Origin: Glaciecola sp. UBA1851
Lineage (GTDB): Bacteria; Pseudomonadota; Gammaproteobacteria; Enterobacterales; Alteromonadaceae
NCBI GenBank assembly: GCA_002338515.1
Contig: DDIL01000165.1
Span: 1-10,770 of the forward strand
DNA: 10,770 nt
Reading direction: 5' to 3'
Below the pieces are notes generated by a model, which saw only the letters and a program-made list of their open reading frames with translations, was not told the origin of the DNA and searched no databases. Made by a program: the position numbers and the translations under genes. This document shows positions 1 to 7,674 of the stretch, piece after piece; the first letter of the stretch is position 1; each line of letters starts with the position of its first letter.

Positions 1-1756
1 AACCTCTATTTAACGTATTTCTTGTCCAAGACACTGAGCCGGTATAACTGCTATAGGTAATTGGTGCATCGGGGTCATTCGGATCGGCAAATTTGTCATA
101 GAATCGAGCGGTTTATTCATAACTAGTATTATCGTCGCCTAGTTCTACATTTGAATAAGTTAAGCCAAAGCTTATGCGGTTCACTTCATTAATTGGGTAC
201 CCAATATTCGCACCAATTGACCAGCGTTTACTACTATATTGGATTAAGCCAAAATCGCCGCCATCAAATTCACTGTAACCAATACTCCCGCCTAAACTAA
301 TTCCATCTATTGTGAAATATGGGTCTAGGTAGGTTAATTGTGCACTTTGTTGATAAGAAACAGTAGATAAGTTCACGCCCACTCGTTTACCTGTACCTAA
401 CCAGTTATCTTGTTGTACGCCAACTTGTAGACTTAATTTAGTTGCATCACCATAGCCAACACCTGCATTAAAGGAGCCTGAAGGTTGTTCTTTTACATTA
501 AACTCAACATCTACTTTGTCATCTTCACCTGGCAAGCGAATTGTTTCATAATCCACTTCTTCCATGTAAGTTAATCGAGATAACTGTGACTTTGATGTAT
601 CTAACGCTTGATTGGTTAGCCAACTACCTTCCATTTGCACCACATTTTGTCTAAGCACTTGATCAGACGTCATGTTGTTGCCATTAAAAATTATTCGACG
701 AACATATATACGCTTGCCTGGGTCAACATTTAATGTCAGTTTTACTGTTTTGTCATCTTCGTTTATATCAGGAATAGTGGTAACAGTAGGATAAGCATAT
801 CCAAATCGCCCAAGGTAATTTGCAATAAACTCTTCAGTGTAAGTTACTTCTGCTTGGTTATATAAATCGCCTGTTCTTAAGGGTAATATTGATTGAATGA
901 AGGTTTCAAACCCTAATACATCACCCGCTAATTCTACCTCGGAAATATTGTATTGCTCGCCTTCACTTACGTTCATTGTTACGTAAATACCATCTTTTTC
1001 TGGCGTCATCGATACTTGTGTGGAATCAATTCTAAACTGTAAATACCCACGATCTTTATAATAACTTTCTATTGTTTCTCTATCACCAGAAAGCGTTTGT
1101 TGCTGATAACGTGTTTCTGCAAAAAAGTTCCACCAAGGAGTATTGAATTGCAATTCCATTTGGTCGAACAGCTCTTCATCCTCAAATATTTCATTACCAA
1201 CAATATTAATTTGTTTTATTTTAGCCGCATCGCCTTCTTCGAATAGTATTTTCAAATCGACTCTATTACGTGGCAATGGGGTAATAATTGCAGATACATC
1301 TGCATTATATTTACCAATACTATAGAAAAAGTCTTTTAAACCATTTTCTATTGAAGTAATCACTGTTTTATCAAGTGGTTCGCCCACTCTAATATTTGAC
1401 CCATCCAAGCTTTCTTGTAATTGCTCGTCTTTAATATCATCATTTCCATCAAACACAATATTACTGATTGTGGGACGCTCTGACACATTCACAACGAGCA
1501 CATTCCCTTCTCTGTAAATTTCAACACTCTCAAAGTGAGTTGAAGAATATAAAGACCGAATTAGTTGTGCGACTCGAAAAGAGTTAAGCGCATCGCCACG
1601 CTGCACGGGTAAATATGTTAGGGCTGCGCCTAGTGCAACACGTTGCAGGCCTTCTACACGAATATCTTCTACTACAAATTCATTTGATGATTGAGACATC
1701 GAGTATGACGAACTTGCGAGCAAAATTGCCGCTATTATTAGCTTTTTAGACTTCAT
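1..1756 (-). CDS. bamA: Outer-membrane assembly factor BamA, 3' end outside the window, interrupted by an in-frame TAA
   Basis: Central subunit of the BAM complex, which folds and inserts beta-barrel proteins into the outer membrane. The ATG at 1756-1754 begins a signal peptide (MKSKK, then a hydrophobic stretch), with likely cleavage near SMS-QSS around residue 21. A TTG one codon upstream is possible but less likely. Five POTRA repeats follow at about residues 26-95, 96-175, 176-267, 268-347 and 348-427, then the start of the 16-strand barrel (SFNAGVGYGD onward). E. coli BamA is about 810 residues. Here the frame meets TAA at 113-115 after 547 codons, roughly a third of the way into the barrel. 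Beyond that stop the same frame stays open to base 2 and reads TARFYDKF, then SWTRNTLNRG. The latter matches the E. coli segment WTYNKLDRG, so the homology continues with no frameshift. The gene lies 160 nt after rseP, as in most gammaproteobacteria. Family identity is certain; whether the break is real is not. Confidence 0.93.
113..115 (-). other. In-frame TAA stop codon within bamA
   Basis: The plus strand reads tta, so the bamA frame reads TAA, between the codons for ...NTSYE and TARFYDKF.... A single C-to-T change from CAA (Gln) would create it; GAA or AAA are also one step away. The flanking codons on both sides encode BamA-like barrel sequence in the same frame, which argues for a point nonsense change and against an indel. 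The product would stop in the early barrel and could not form a closed beta-barrel. Whether this is a sequencing error, a genuine mutation or a suppressed stop cannot be decided from the window. Confidence 0.85.
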
Positions 1757-1916
1757 CAACTATAAAAATTCCAAGGTATTGCTTGCCAAACATATTTAAA
1801 TGCTTGTTCACGGGTAAATTTATTTTAAAGCTTACTGAGCTTGCACTTATCGTGCTTGCCGATAACCTAAGTACACTCTGTTACTTGGCGTAAACTCATT
1901 TCACGCACACCTCAAT

Positions 1917-3266
1917 TTAGGTATGACGCACAATGTCATTAAATATTGCTGTAGCCATTACAGCGAATAAAATCACGCCACCTACTTTAAAGCCTATGTC
2001 TTGAACTGCTTCAGACACAGGTTTGCCAGTAATCCATTCTATTGTGAAGTAGAATAAATGACCGCCATCAAGTATCGGTAATGGCAAAAGATTAATAATA
2101 CCAAGATTTACGCTAATAATCGCCAAAAATCCTAGAAAAGGTACTAATCCGTAACTTGCATTCGCGCCAGCGCCCTGCGCTATAGAAATTGGACCGCTTA
2201 AGCTTTTAACTGACAAATCGCCAGTGACCAATTTCCCTAACATTTCCAAAGTAACCGTCATTAACCGCCAAGTACTTTCCACGCCATTAGTAAACGCCTC
2301 AATAGGCCCTAACTTAGTTTCAACAATGTACTCTTGTGGCCATGCTTCTCTGAATGGGCTAACGCCTAAATATCCTTTATTTTCGTCCTGAGGATTTTTA
2401 CCTAACTGCACTGGCACCTCAAGGACCTGACCTTCTCGCATTACCTCAACTATCAGGTTTTGGTTGGGTCTAGGCTCCAAATACTCGACTATTTGTCCCC
2501 AATTACTCATTGGAGTTCCATCTATTTTTAATATTTCATCATTTACTTGAAATCCAGCAAGACCAGCCGGCGCTTCAGAATCAACTAAGCCAAGTGTTGT
2601 AGTAAGTTCTGGAGAAAATGGAGAAAAGCCTAAATCTGCAAATAAATCAGTAGAGTCAGGATTTAATTTCCAACCATTTAAATCTAATTGTTTTTCAATA
2701 GTCACACCATTTGGGCTTTTAACCGTAATTGGCATGGTAGTGTCGCCACTGAAACTCACCATTTCAATACTCACTTCTTGCCAATCGCCTACTTCTCTAT
2801 TTCCAACTTTTAATATTTCATCACCCACGGTTAATTCAGACTGGCTTGCAATAGAGTTGCTATACACTTCGCCCACAATAGTTTTAGATGTTTCTGACCC
2901 AATCATTCCCACAGCCATTAGTGCAAACACAGCAAAGATGAAATTAACAATTGGTCCAGCTGCGACAATAGCCATTCGTTGACCCACTGGCTTTTGATCA
3001 AACGCAACATCTAAATCTTGAGTAGATACTTGATCTACTCTTCCATCAAGCATGCGAACATAGCCACCCATAGGAATCCCGGCGATAATAAATTCCATTC
3101 CTGATGACGTCGTTTTTTTATATAAAGGCTTACCAAAACCAATCGAAAATTTAAGGATTTTTACCTTACATAGCTTTGCAACATAATAGTGCCCCCACTC
3201 ATGCACCGCTACGAGTATAGACAGAGCAAGTACAAAGGACGCAATGTTCCACAAAATAGGTAACAT
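1917..3266 (-). CDS. rseP: RseP, site-2 intramembrane zinc metalloprotease
   Basis: Inner-membrane S2P protease. After DegS makes the first cut, it cleaves the anti-sigma factor RseA inside the membrane and releases sigma E; the family also clears remnant signal peptides. At 449 residues it matches the E. coli protein (450). The zinc motif HEWGH is at residues 22-26 in the first membrane helix. Two tandem periplasmic PDZ domains follow at about 128-195 and 223-290 (the second with NDEILKIDG). The third zinc ligand lies in NLLPLPILDGGH at 392-403 (Asp400), followed by a final hydrophobic segment near 428-443. The ATG at 3266 is preceded by a purine-rich AAGAGAG Shine-Dalgarno stretch. The gene starts 16 nt after the dxr stop, consistent with one transcript, and precedes bamA, whose product sigma E helps to regulate in E. 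coli. No key residue is missing. Confidence 0.97.
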   Translation of the reverse strand: MLPILWNIASFVLALSILVAVHEWGHYYVAKLCKVKILKFSIGFGKPLYKKTTSSGMEFIIAGIPMGGYVRMLDGRVDQVSTQDLDVAFDQKPVGQRMAIVAAGPIVNFIFAVFALMAVGMIGSETSKTIVGEVYSNSIASQSELTVGDEILKVGNREVGDWQEVSIEMVSFSGDTTMPITVKSPNGVTIEKQLDLNGWKLNPDSTDLFADLGFSPFSPELTTTLGLVDSEAPAGLAGFQVNDEILKIDGTPMSNWGQIVEYLEPRPNQNLIVEVMREGQVLEVPVQLGKNPQDENKGYLGVSPFREAWPQEYIVETKLGPIEAFTNGVESTWRLMTVTLEMLGKLVTGDLSVKSLSGPISIAQGAGANASYGLVPFLGFLAIISVNLGIINLLPLPILDGGHLFYFTIEWITGKPVSEAVQDIGFKVGGVILFAVMATAIFNDIVRHT

Positions 3267-3282
3267 TAATAATCTCTCTTAA

Positions 3283-4473
3283 TTAGCATAAATTTTGAAT
3301 AACGGCATTGGCTATGTCTCGGCTATGTTTGTCGTGCGCCAAAATACCTTCTAATGAACTTAAATTCTGAATAGGCATTTTATCCAACACCTCATTATTG
3401 ACATGGTTTATTTGTAAAAAATTTATTTTATTTTGTAAAAACGCCTCTACAGCTTGTTCATTTGCAGCGTTTAATGCAGTAGTAGCCGACTGACCGTCCC
3501 TACTTGCTTGCATCGCAAGATACAAGTTAGGAAACCTTTCTGAACAAGGCTCTTCAAAGCTAAAGTTGTGTAATGCAGAAAAATCTAATGGCTGCACCCC
3601 AGATGTCATTCTTTCAGGGTAAGACAAACCATGGGCTATAGGTGTGCGCATATCAGGGTTACCCATTTGAGCTAAAACCGAACCATCCACATATTGCACC
3701 ATGGAGTGAATAGTGCTTTGCGGATGAATAACTACTTTAATATCGTCTTCGTTCAACCCAAACAGCCATTTCGCTTCTATAAACTCTAAGCCTTTATTCA
3801 TCATAGAGGCTGAATCTATTGAAATCTTTTGTCCCATTGACCAGTTTGGATGGGCACATGCTTGCGCAGGTGTTACTGAAGCAAATTCATTTAAAGGTAA
3901 GGTTCTAAACGGACCCCCACTTGCGGTTAATAACAAATGAGAAATACCGCTACTTGCCTTATCGGCATAAGTAAAATCGTGTGGTAAGCACTGAAATATT
4001 GCATTATGTTCGCTGTCGATTGGGATAAGCACTGCGCCATGCTCAGAGACTGCATTAATAAAAAGCTCACCCGACATTACCAATGATTCTTTATTTGCAA
4101 GAAGTACTCTTTTGCCCGACTTAACTGCCGCTAAGGTGGGCATTAAACCAGCAGCGCCAACAATTGCTGACATAACCGTTGTTACATCTTCATGAGATGC
4201 GATATCACACAAGGCCTGTTTACCGAACAAAATTTCAGTACTATTGGCTTGACTGTTTAATAACTCTTTCAAAGCTTTTGCAGCGCGCTCGGTTGGCACG
4301 ACAGCAAAAGATGGTTGGAATTGAATGATCTGTTCAGCCAACTTAGAAATCTGAGCATTTCCAGTTAAAGCAAATACATTAAATTTGTCAGTATGATTAG
4401 CAACAACGTTTAGCGTATTACAACCAATAGACCCTGTAGCGCCTAAAATACATAGGTTTTGCGTTACTTGCAT
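3283..4473 (-). CDS. dxr: 1-deoxy-D-xylulose 5-phosphate reductoisomerase (DXR/IspC)
   Basis: Second enzyme of the cytosolic MEP isoprenoid pathway. It rearranges and reduces DXP to MEP with NADPH and a divalent metal, supplying IPP and DMAPP that feed the UppS encoded two genes earlier. The ATG at 4473 gives 396 residues (E. coli 398). The longer frame, opening with TTG at 4491, would add six residues and overlap cdsA, so it was not used. The chosen ATG lies 5 nt after the cdsA stop, with a GGATGG stretch about 10 nt upstream. With this start the NADPH motif GATGSIG is at residues 11-17. The metal ligands fall in IDSEHNAIF (Asp153, Glu155) and NKGLEFIEA (Glu230), and HPQSTIHSMVQY forms the active-site loop region. 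All catalytic positions look intact. Its place between cdsA and rseP follows the Vibrio/Pseudomonas order; in E. coli it lies between frr and uppS. Confidence 0.97.
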   Translation of the reverse strand: MQVTQNLCILGATGSIGCNTLNVVANHTDKFNVFALTGNAQISKLAEQIIQFQPSFAVVPTERAAKALKELLNSQANSTEILFGKQALCDIASHEDVTTVMSAIVGAAGLMPTLAAVKSGKRVLLANKESLVMSGELFINAVSEHGAVLIPIDSEHNAIFQCLPHDFTYADKASSGISHLLLTASGGPFRTLPLNEFASVTPAQACAHPNWSMGQKISIDSASMMNKGLEFIEAKWLFGLNEDDIKVVIHPQSTIHSMVQYVDGSVLAQMGNPDMRTPIAHGLSYPERMTSGVQPLDFSALHNFSFEEPCSERFPNLYLAMQASRDGQSATTALNAANEQAVEAFLQNKINFLQINHVNNEVLDKMPIQNLSSLEGILAHDKHSRDIANAVIQNLC

Positions 4474-4478
4474 GTTAA

Positions 4479-5342
4479 TTAAGCCATCCAAGTCACGTAA
4501 CAGAAAGCAAATACAGGGAAAGCTGCTGTTAAACTATCTATTCTATCCATTACGCCGCCATGACCGGGTAAAATTTTTCCGCTGTCTTTTATACCAGCGC
4601 ATCGTTTAAACATACTTTCATTTAAGTCACCTAACGCTGATACCGCCACAGTAATGCCACCAATAACCAGATGTAAGCCTATTAGTGATGGTTCAACCTG
4701 ATAATGCAGTGCCGCAAACGCAATGATTGCAAATGAAGCCATTACGCCGCCAAACAACCCTTCTAATGTTTTCCCTGGTGAAACATTAGGACGTAATTTG
4801 TGTTTTCCAAATTTAACGCCAACAAAAAATGCGCCTATATCTGCAGCCCATACAATGCCTAGCACATAAAACAATAACGAAGCGCCATAGAAAGGGTCAA
4901 CATCGTAAAGACTAGTTCGTAAACTGACAATAGCGACCCATGTAGGAATGAGTGTGAGTACGCCAAAAGCAGCCCGAATACTACGACTATTCTTCCAAAC
5001 ATTACTGTATTTTGGGTAAGCAATTATCATAAACAACGATAGTAACCACCAAAATGCAGCTATGTCTAAAATTATGCGGTAGATGGAATTTAGCTCACCT
5101 TGAACCCAAATACTTTCTGCATCCACACTAAAAATTAATAGTGCACATAACAAGCCAATAAACAGTGTAAACCAGCCCTTAAATACTCTAGCAGTAATAC
5201 CAGACATATTGGCCCATTCATAAGCACCTAGTAAAATAACGCCTGCAACTACATATTTAAAACCTTCTATTGGCAAAAATAGTATGGCCGTTAAAGCGGC
5301 TGGAGCCAAAATAACAGCTGTTATAATGCGCTGTTTTAACAT
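4479..5342 (-). CDS. cdsA: Phosphatidate cytidylyltransferase (CDP-diglyceride synthase)
   Basis: Integral inner-membrane enzyme that makes CDP-diacylglycerol from phosphatidic acid and CTP, the branch point for phosphatidylethanolamine, phosphatidylglycerol and cardiolipin. The 287 residues contain about eight hydrophobic segments (for example near 8-24, 30-45, 56-73, 91-109, 125-141, 154-175, 197-212 and 219-238). The family signature near the C terminus spans residues 243-269, running from SMFKR through KDSGKILPGHGG to DRID, with all conserved Lys, Asp and His residues present. The ATG at 5342 overlaps the uppS stop by 7 nt, which suggests translational coupling. An AAGGA stretch lies about 11 nt upstream. 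Dxr follows after 5 nt. Nothing unusual is visible, and the identification is firm from the signature and the position. Confidence 0.97.
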   Translation of the reverse strand: MLKQRIITAVILAPAALTAILFLPIEGFKYVVAGVILLGAYEWANMSGITARVFKGWFTLFIGLLCALLIFSVDAESIWVQGELNSIYRIILDIAAFWWLLSLFMIIAYPKYSNVWKNSRSIRAAFGVLTLIPTWVAIVSLRTSLYDVDPFYGASLLFYVLGIVWAADIGAFFVGVKFGKHKLRPNVSPGKTLEGLFGGVMASFAIIAFAALHYQVEPSLIGLHLVIGGITVAVSALGDLNESMFKRCAGIKDSGKILPGHGGVMDRIDSLTAAFPVFAFCYVTWMA

Positions 5343-6130
5343 GGTTCGGATCCTTTTTTGTCTAGCGTCATTATTTGCGAACCGGTTAAGCCGAAACGGC
5401 GTTGGCGACTTGCAAAATCAGCTACAGCTACAGCAAAGATACTCTCATTAAAATCCGGCCATAAGGTATCAGTAAAATAGAACTCAGCATAGGCGCACTG
5501 CCACAATAAGAAGTTACTGACTCGGTGGTCACCACCAGTTCGAATTAGCAAGTCTAATTCAGGTAAACCTGATGTACTGACATAATTATTAAATAAAGCT
5601 TCATCAATTTGCTCAGGCAATAATGCATTATTTTTGACTTGATTAGCAATTTGCTTAGTTGCGTTAATTATGTCCCATCGCCCACCGTAGTTTGCGGCAA
5701 TGTTCAATGTTAATGCCGTATTATTTTCAGTTTTCTGCTCAGCTTTTTTAATTTTTTCTTGCAGTTTTTTATCTAAAGCAGAGGTATCGCCTATCACTTT
5801 TAATTTAATGTTGTTTTGATCTAACTTTTTCACTTCTGATTTCAAAACCAAAGAAAAAAGTTGCATCAATACGCTTACTTCTTCTTTTGGTCGCTGCCAA
5901 TTTTCACTACTAAAAGCAAATAGCGTTAAAGAAGAAATACCAACTTCTCTGGCATAACGAACCGATGCTCGCACGGCTTCAACGCCTGATTTGTGACCAA
6001 ACGTCCGTAACTTACCTTTTTGCTGAGCCCAACGACCGTTGCCATCCATAATAATGGCAACATGTTTAGGGATTGTTTGGTAAGTTTCAAGTGATGCATC
6101 TGCACTAGCTTGATTTCCAGATAAATTCAA
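5336..6130 (-). CDS. uppS: Undecaprenyl diphosphate synthase (cis-prenyltransferase), TTG start
   Basis: Cytosolic/peripheral enzyme that extends farnesyl diphosphate with IPP in cis configuration to C55 undecaprenyl diphosphate. This is the lipid carrier for peptidoglycan and surface glycans. The protein has 264 residues (family about 250). Conserved blocks are HVAIIMDGNGRWA at 23-35 with the catalytic Asp29, LTLFAFSSENW at 68-78, and LLIRTGGDHRVSNFLLW at 194-210 followed by AEFYFTDTLWPDF. The start is TTG at 6130. The frr stop (TAG) lies in the same frame two codons upstream, so no earlier start exists, and a GGAAG Shine-Dalgarno sits 8 nt before the TTG. The next ATG, inside IIMDG, would delete part of the first beta strand. 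The gene is 3 nt from frr and overlaps cdsA by 7 nt. The N-terminal ~20 residues before PKHVAIIMDG are slightly longer than usual and poorly conserved. Confidence 0.96.
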   Translation of the reverse strand: MNLSGNQASADASLETYQTIPKHVAIIMDGNGRWAQQKGKLRTFGHKSGVEAVRASVRYAREVGISSLTLFAFSSENWQRPKEEVSVLMQLFSLVLKSEVKKLDQNNIKLKVIGDTSALDKKLQEKIKKAEQKTENNTALTLNIAANYGGRWDIINATKQIANQVKNNALLPEQIDEALFNNYVSTSGLPELDLLIRTGGDHRVSNFLLWQCAYAEFYFTDTLWPDFNESIFAVAVADFASRQRRFGLTGSQIMTLDKKGSEPC

Positions 6131-6133
6131 AGA

Positions 6134-6691
6134 CTAAACTTCCATCAATTCTTTTTCTTTATCAGCCAGTATGGCATCCATCGCTTTAATAAATTTATTA
6201 GTTAACGTTTGTACATTTTCTTCACCCGCACGGGCTTCATCTTCACTGATATCTTTTTCTTTTAGCAACTCTTTAATATCGCCATTTGCATCTCGGCGAA
6301 CATTACGCACAGATACTCGGCCAAGCTCCACTTCATTTCGAACTACTTTAATAAGGTCTTTACGACGTTCTTCTGTTAGCGGTGGTAAAGGGATCCGAAT
6401 AGCCGCACCTGCACTCATTGGGTTCAAACCAAGGTCAGACTGCATAATTGCTTTTTCAACCGCTTGAATGGCACTCTTATCAAATACCGAAAGAGCGAGT
6501 GTTCGACTATCTTCAGCTACTATATTAGCAAGCTGTTTTAGAGGAGTATCGGCACCATAATATGACACCATTATGCTATCGAGCAGGCTGGGATGGGCGC
6601 GACCTGTTCTAATTTTAGCTAATTGATTTTTCAATGCAGCTACGCTTTTTTCCATACGTTCTTCTGCGTCTAATTCTATTTCATCAATCAT
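6134..6691 (-). CDS. frr: Ribosome recycling factor
   Basis: Cytosolic factor that, with EF-G, splits the post-termination ribosome into subunits. It has 185 residues, the same length as E. coli RRF, and aligns by eye end to end: KIRTGRAHPSLLD in the first long helix, ASDLGLNP-type QSDLGLNPMSAGA in the middle, PLPPLTEERRKDL at the hinge and VRNVRRDAN in the third helix, ending in ADKEKELMEV. The three-helix bundle is split by the beta domain (about residues 30-104), as expected. The ATG at 6691 has an AGG about 8 nt upstream. The gap to pyrH is 106 nt and holds an inverted repeat; the gap to uppS is 3 nt. In E. coli frr also has its own promoter, so separate transcription is possible, but I could not identify a convincing promoter here. 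Confidence 0.97.
   Translation of the reverse strand: MIDEIELDAEERMEKSVAALKNQLAKIRTGRAHPSLLDSIMVSYYGADTPLKQLANIVAEDSRTLALSVFDKSAIQAVEKAIMQSDLGLNPMSAGAAIRIPLPPLTEERRKDLIKVVRNEVELGRVSVRNVRRDANGDIKELLKEKDISEDEARAGEENVQTLTNKFIKAMDAILADKEKELMEV
6139..6143 (-). promoter_or_regulatory. Shine-Dalgarno site of uppS (decides the TTG start)
   Basis: GGAAG on the minus strand lies inside the last codons of frr, 8 nt before the TTG at 6130-6128. Because the frr TAG is in frame just upstream, this site and the TTG together fix the uppS start. Confidence 0.6.
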
Positions 6692-6737
6692 ATAGATAAC
6701 CTATTTTATTCTTTGACTTACTTTAAGGTTCAGTGTT

Positions 6738-6763
6738 TTAGCTCAACTAAATTTATGAGCTAA
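6738..6763. repeat. Inverted repeat in the pyrH-frr gap
   Basis: TTAGCTCA at 6738-6745 is repeated in inverted form as TGAGCTAA at 6756-6763 around a 10-nt AT-rich centre. As a minus-strand RNA it would form an 8-bp hairpin about 47 nt before the frr start. It is followed by AACACTG instead of a U run, so it is not a standard intrinsic terminator. It could be an mRNA processing or stabilising hairpin, or a palindromic protein-binding site. Function unknown. Confidence 0.5.
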
Positions 6764-6797
6764 TTATTCGTATTAATCAATATATACGATATTTTGA

Positions 6798-7562
6798 CTA
6801 TTGCTCTTTGCCGCTTTTTATTAACGTAGTGCTGGCATTGTGACTAATAAGCGTCCCTTCATTCTCGCCCAAAACGACTCGTTTTAAACAACCAGGCTTG
6901 TTCATATTGAACACTCTTATTGGAATACTATGGTCTCTAGCTAGCGTAAATGCAGCAAGGTCCATTACCTTCAATTCTTTATCCAACACTTCATTATACG
7001 ACAAATGTTCGTATAAAACCGCATCTGGATTTTTTTCAGGGTCAGAGTCATATACGCCATCTACCTTTGTTGCTTTAAGCACACAATCTGCTTCAATTTC
7101 AATGCCACGTAAACAAGCTGCAGAATCGGTAGTGAAAAATGGATTACCTGTTCCTGCTGAAAAAATAACAACCTTGCCTGTTTTTAACATACTTATTGCG
7201 TCTGCCCAGTTGTAGGAGTCGCACACACCATTTAGTGGAATAGCTGACATCAACCTAGCATTAACAAATGCTCTATGGAGGGCGTCGCGCATGGCTAAGC
7301 CATTCATAACAGTAGCAAGCATACCCATATGGTCGCCAACTACTCTATTCATACCGGCTTGAGCCAGGCCCTCGCCTCTGAGGAAATTACCTCCACCAAT
7401 CACTAGGCCTACTTCAATACCTAGTTCAACTAATTCTTTTATTTCTTGCGCCATTCTTTCTAACACTTTGGAGTCAATTCCAAAGTTTTCGTCGCCCATT
7501 AAGGCTTCACCACTTAACTTAAGTAATAATCGACGATAGGCGGGTTTTGGGCTAACACTCAT
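6798..7562 (-). CDS. pyrH: UMP kinase
   Basis: Hexameric cytosolic amino-acid-kinase-family enzyme that phosphorylates UMP to UDP with ATP, the committed step toward UTP and CTP; in enterobacteria it is GTP-activated and UTP-inhibited. The 254 residues carry LLLKLSGEAL (12-21), GLVIGGGNFLRG (52-63), DHMGMLATVMNGLAMRDAL (77-95), GTGNPFFTTDSAA (137-149) and KATKVDGVYDSDP (163-175), all typical. The C terminus runs about 14 residues past the usual end near EGTLI (HNASTTLIKSGKEQ). The ATG at 7562 has AAGGA about 10 nt upstream. A strong terminator hairpin lies between tsf and this start, so expression needs read-through or a promoter in the tsf-pyrH gap; a TATAAA near 7636 is present but lacks a good -35. 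The CTP made downstream of PyrH is also a CdsA substrate. Confidence 0.97.
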   Translation of the reverse strand: MSVSPKPAYRRLLLKLSGEALMGDENFGIDSKVLERMAQEIKELVELGIEVGLVIGGGNFLRGEGLAQAGMNRVVGDHMGMLATVMNGLAMRDALHRAFVNARLMSAIPLNGVCDSYNWADAISMLKTGKVVIFSAGTGNPFFTTDSAACLRGIEIEADCVLKATKVDGVYDSDPEKNPDAVLYEHLSYNEVLDKELKVMDLAAFTLARDHSIPIRVFNMNKPGCLKRVVLGENEGTLISHNASTTLIKSGKEQ

Positions 7563-7580
7563 GCGTGGAAATTCCTTTAG

Positions 7581-7612
7581 TTATAAAAAAGCACCTCAAT
7601 TGAGGTGCTTAT
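7581..7612 (-). terminator. Rho-independent terminator after tsf
   Basis: On the minus strand AAGCACCTC pairs with GAGGTGCTT across an AATT loop (perfect 9-bp stem, 7589-7610), immediately followed by TTTT and then ATAA. It begins about 65 nt after the tsf stop and ends about 26 nt before the pyrH ATG. On the plus strand the hairpin is followed by ataagtg, so it is directional. It should limit transcription from rpsB-tsf into pyrH. Confidence 0.85.
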
Positions 7613-7674
7613 AAGTGTATATTAACTGGCGTTTATACAAAAGTCTGAAATGCAGAAAAGCCAGAACAATATCA

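Noticed and set aside
1757..1916. A possible sigma E or other promoter and small hairpins between rseP and bamA
   Set aside because: No sequence close to the sigma E consensus at a usable distance was seen. The hairpins (for example AAGCT/AGCTT near 1828-1842) have only 4-5 bp stems. GGCAAGCA occurs twice, but this is short and probably chance.
1143..2982. Plus-strand open frames opposite bamA (1143-1325) and rseP (2734-2982)
   Set aside because: Short shadow frames with low-complexity translation, antisense to firm genes.
4474..4491. Longer dxr start at a TTG (402 codons)
   Set aside because: It would overlap cdsA by 13 nt and add six non-conserved residues. The ATG at 4473 puts the NADPH motif at the family's usual distance from the N terminus.
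6692..6797. A dedicated frr promoter (for example TTGATT with CATAAA at 17 bp)
   Set aside because: The match is only modest in AT-rich DNA where such pairs are common, and the -10 would lie inside the inverted repeat. It is not strong enough to list.
6171..7215. Plus-strand open frames opposite frr (6171-6467) and pyrH (6898-7215)
   Set aside because: Both are antisense to clearly conserved genes and have no domain or convincing ribosome-binding site.
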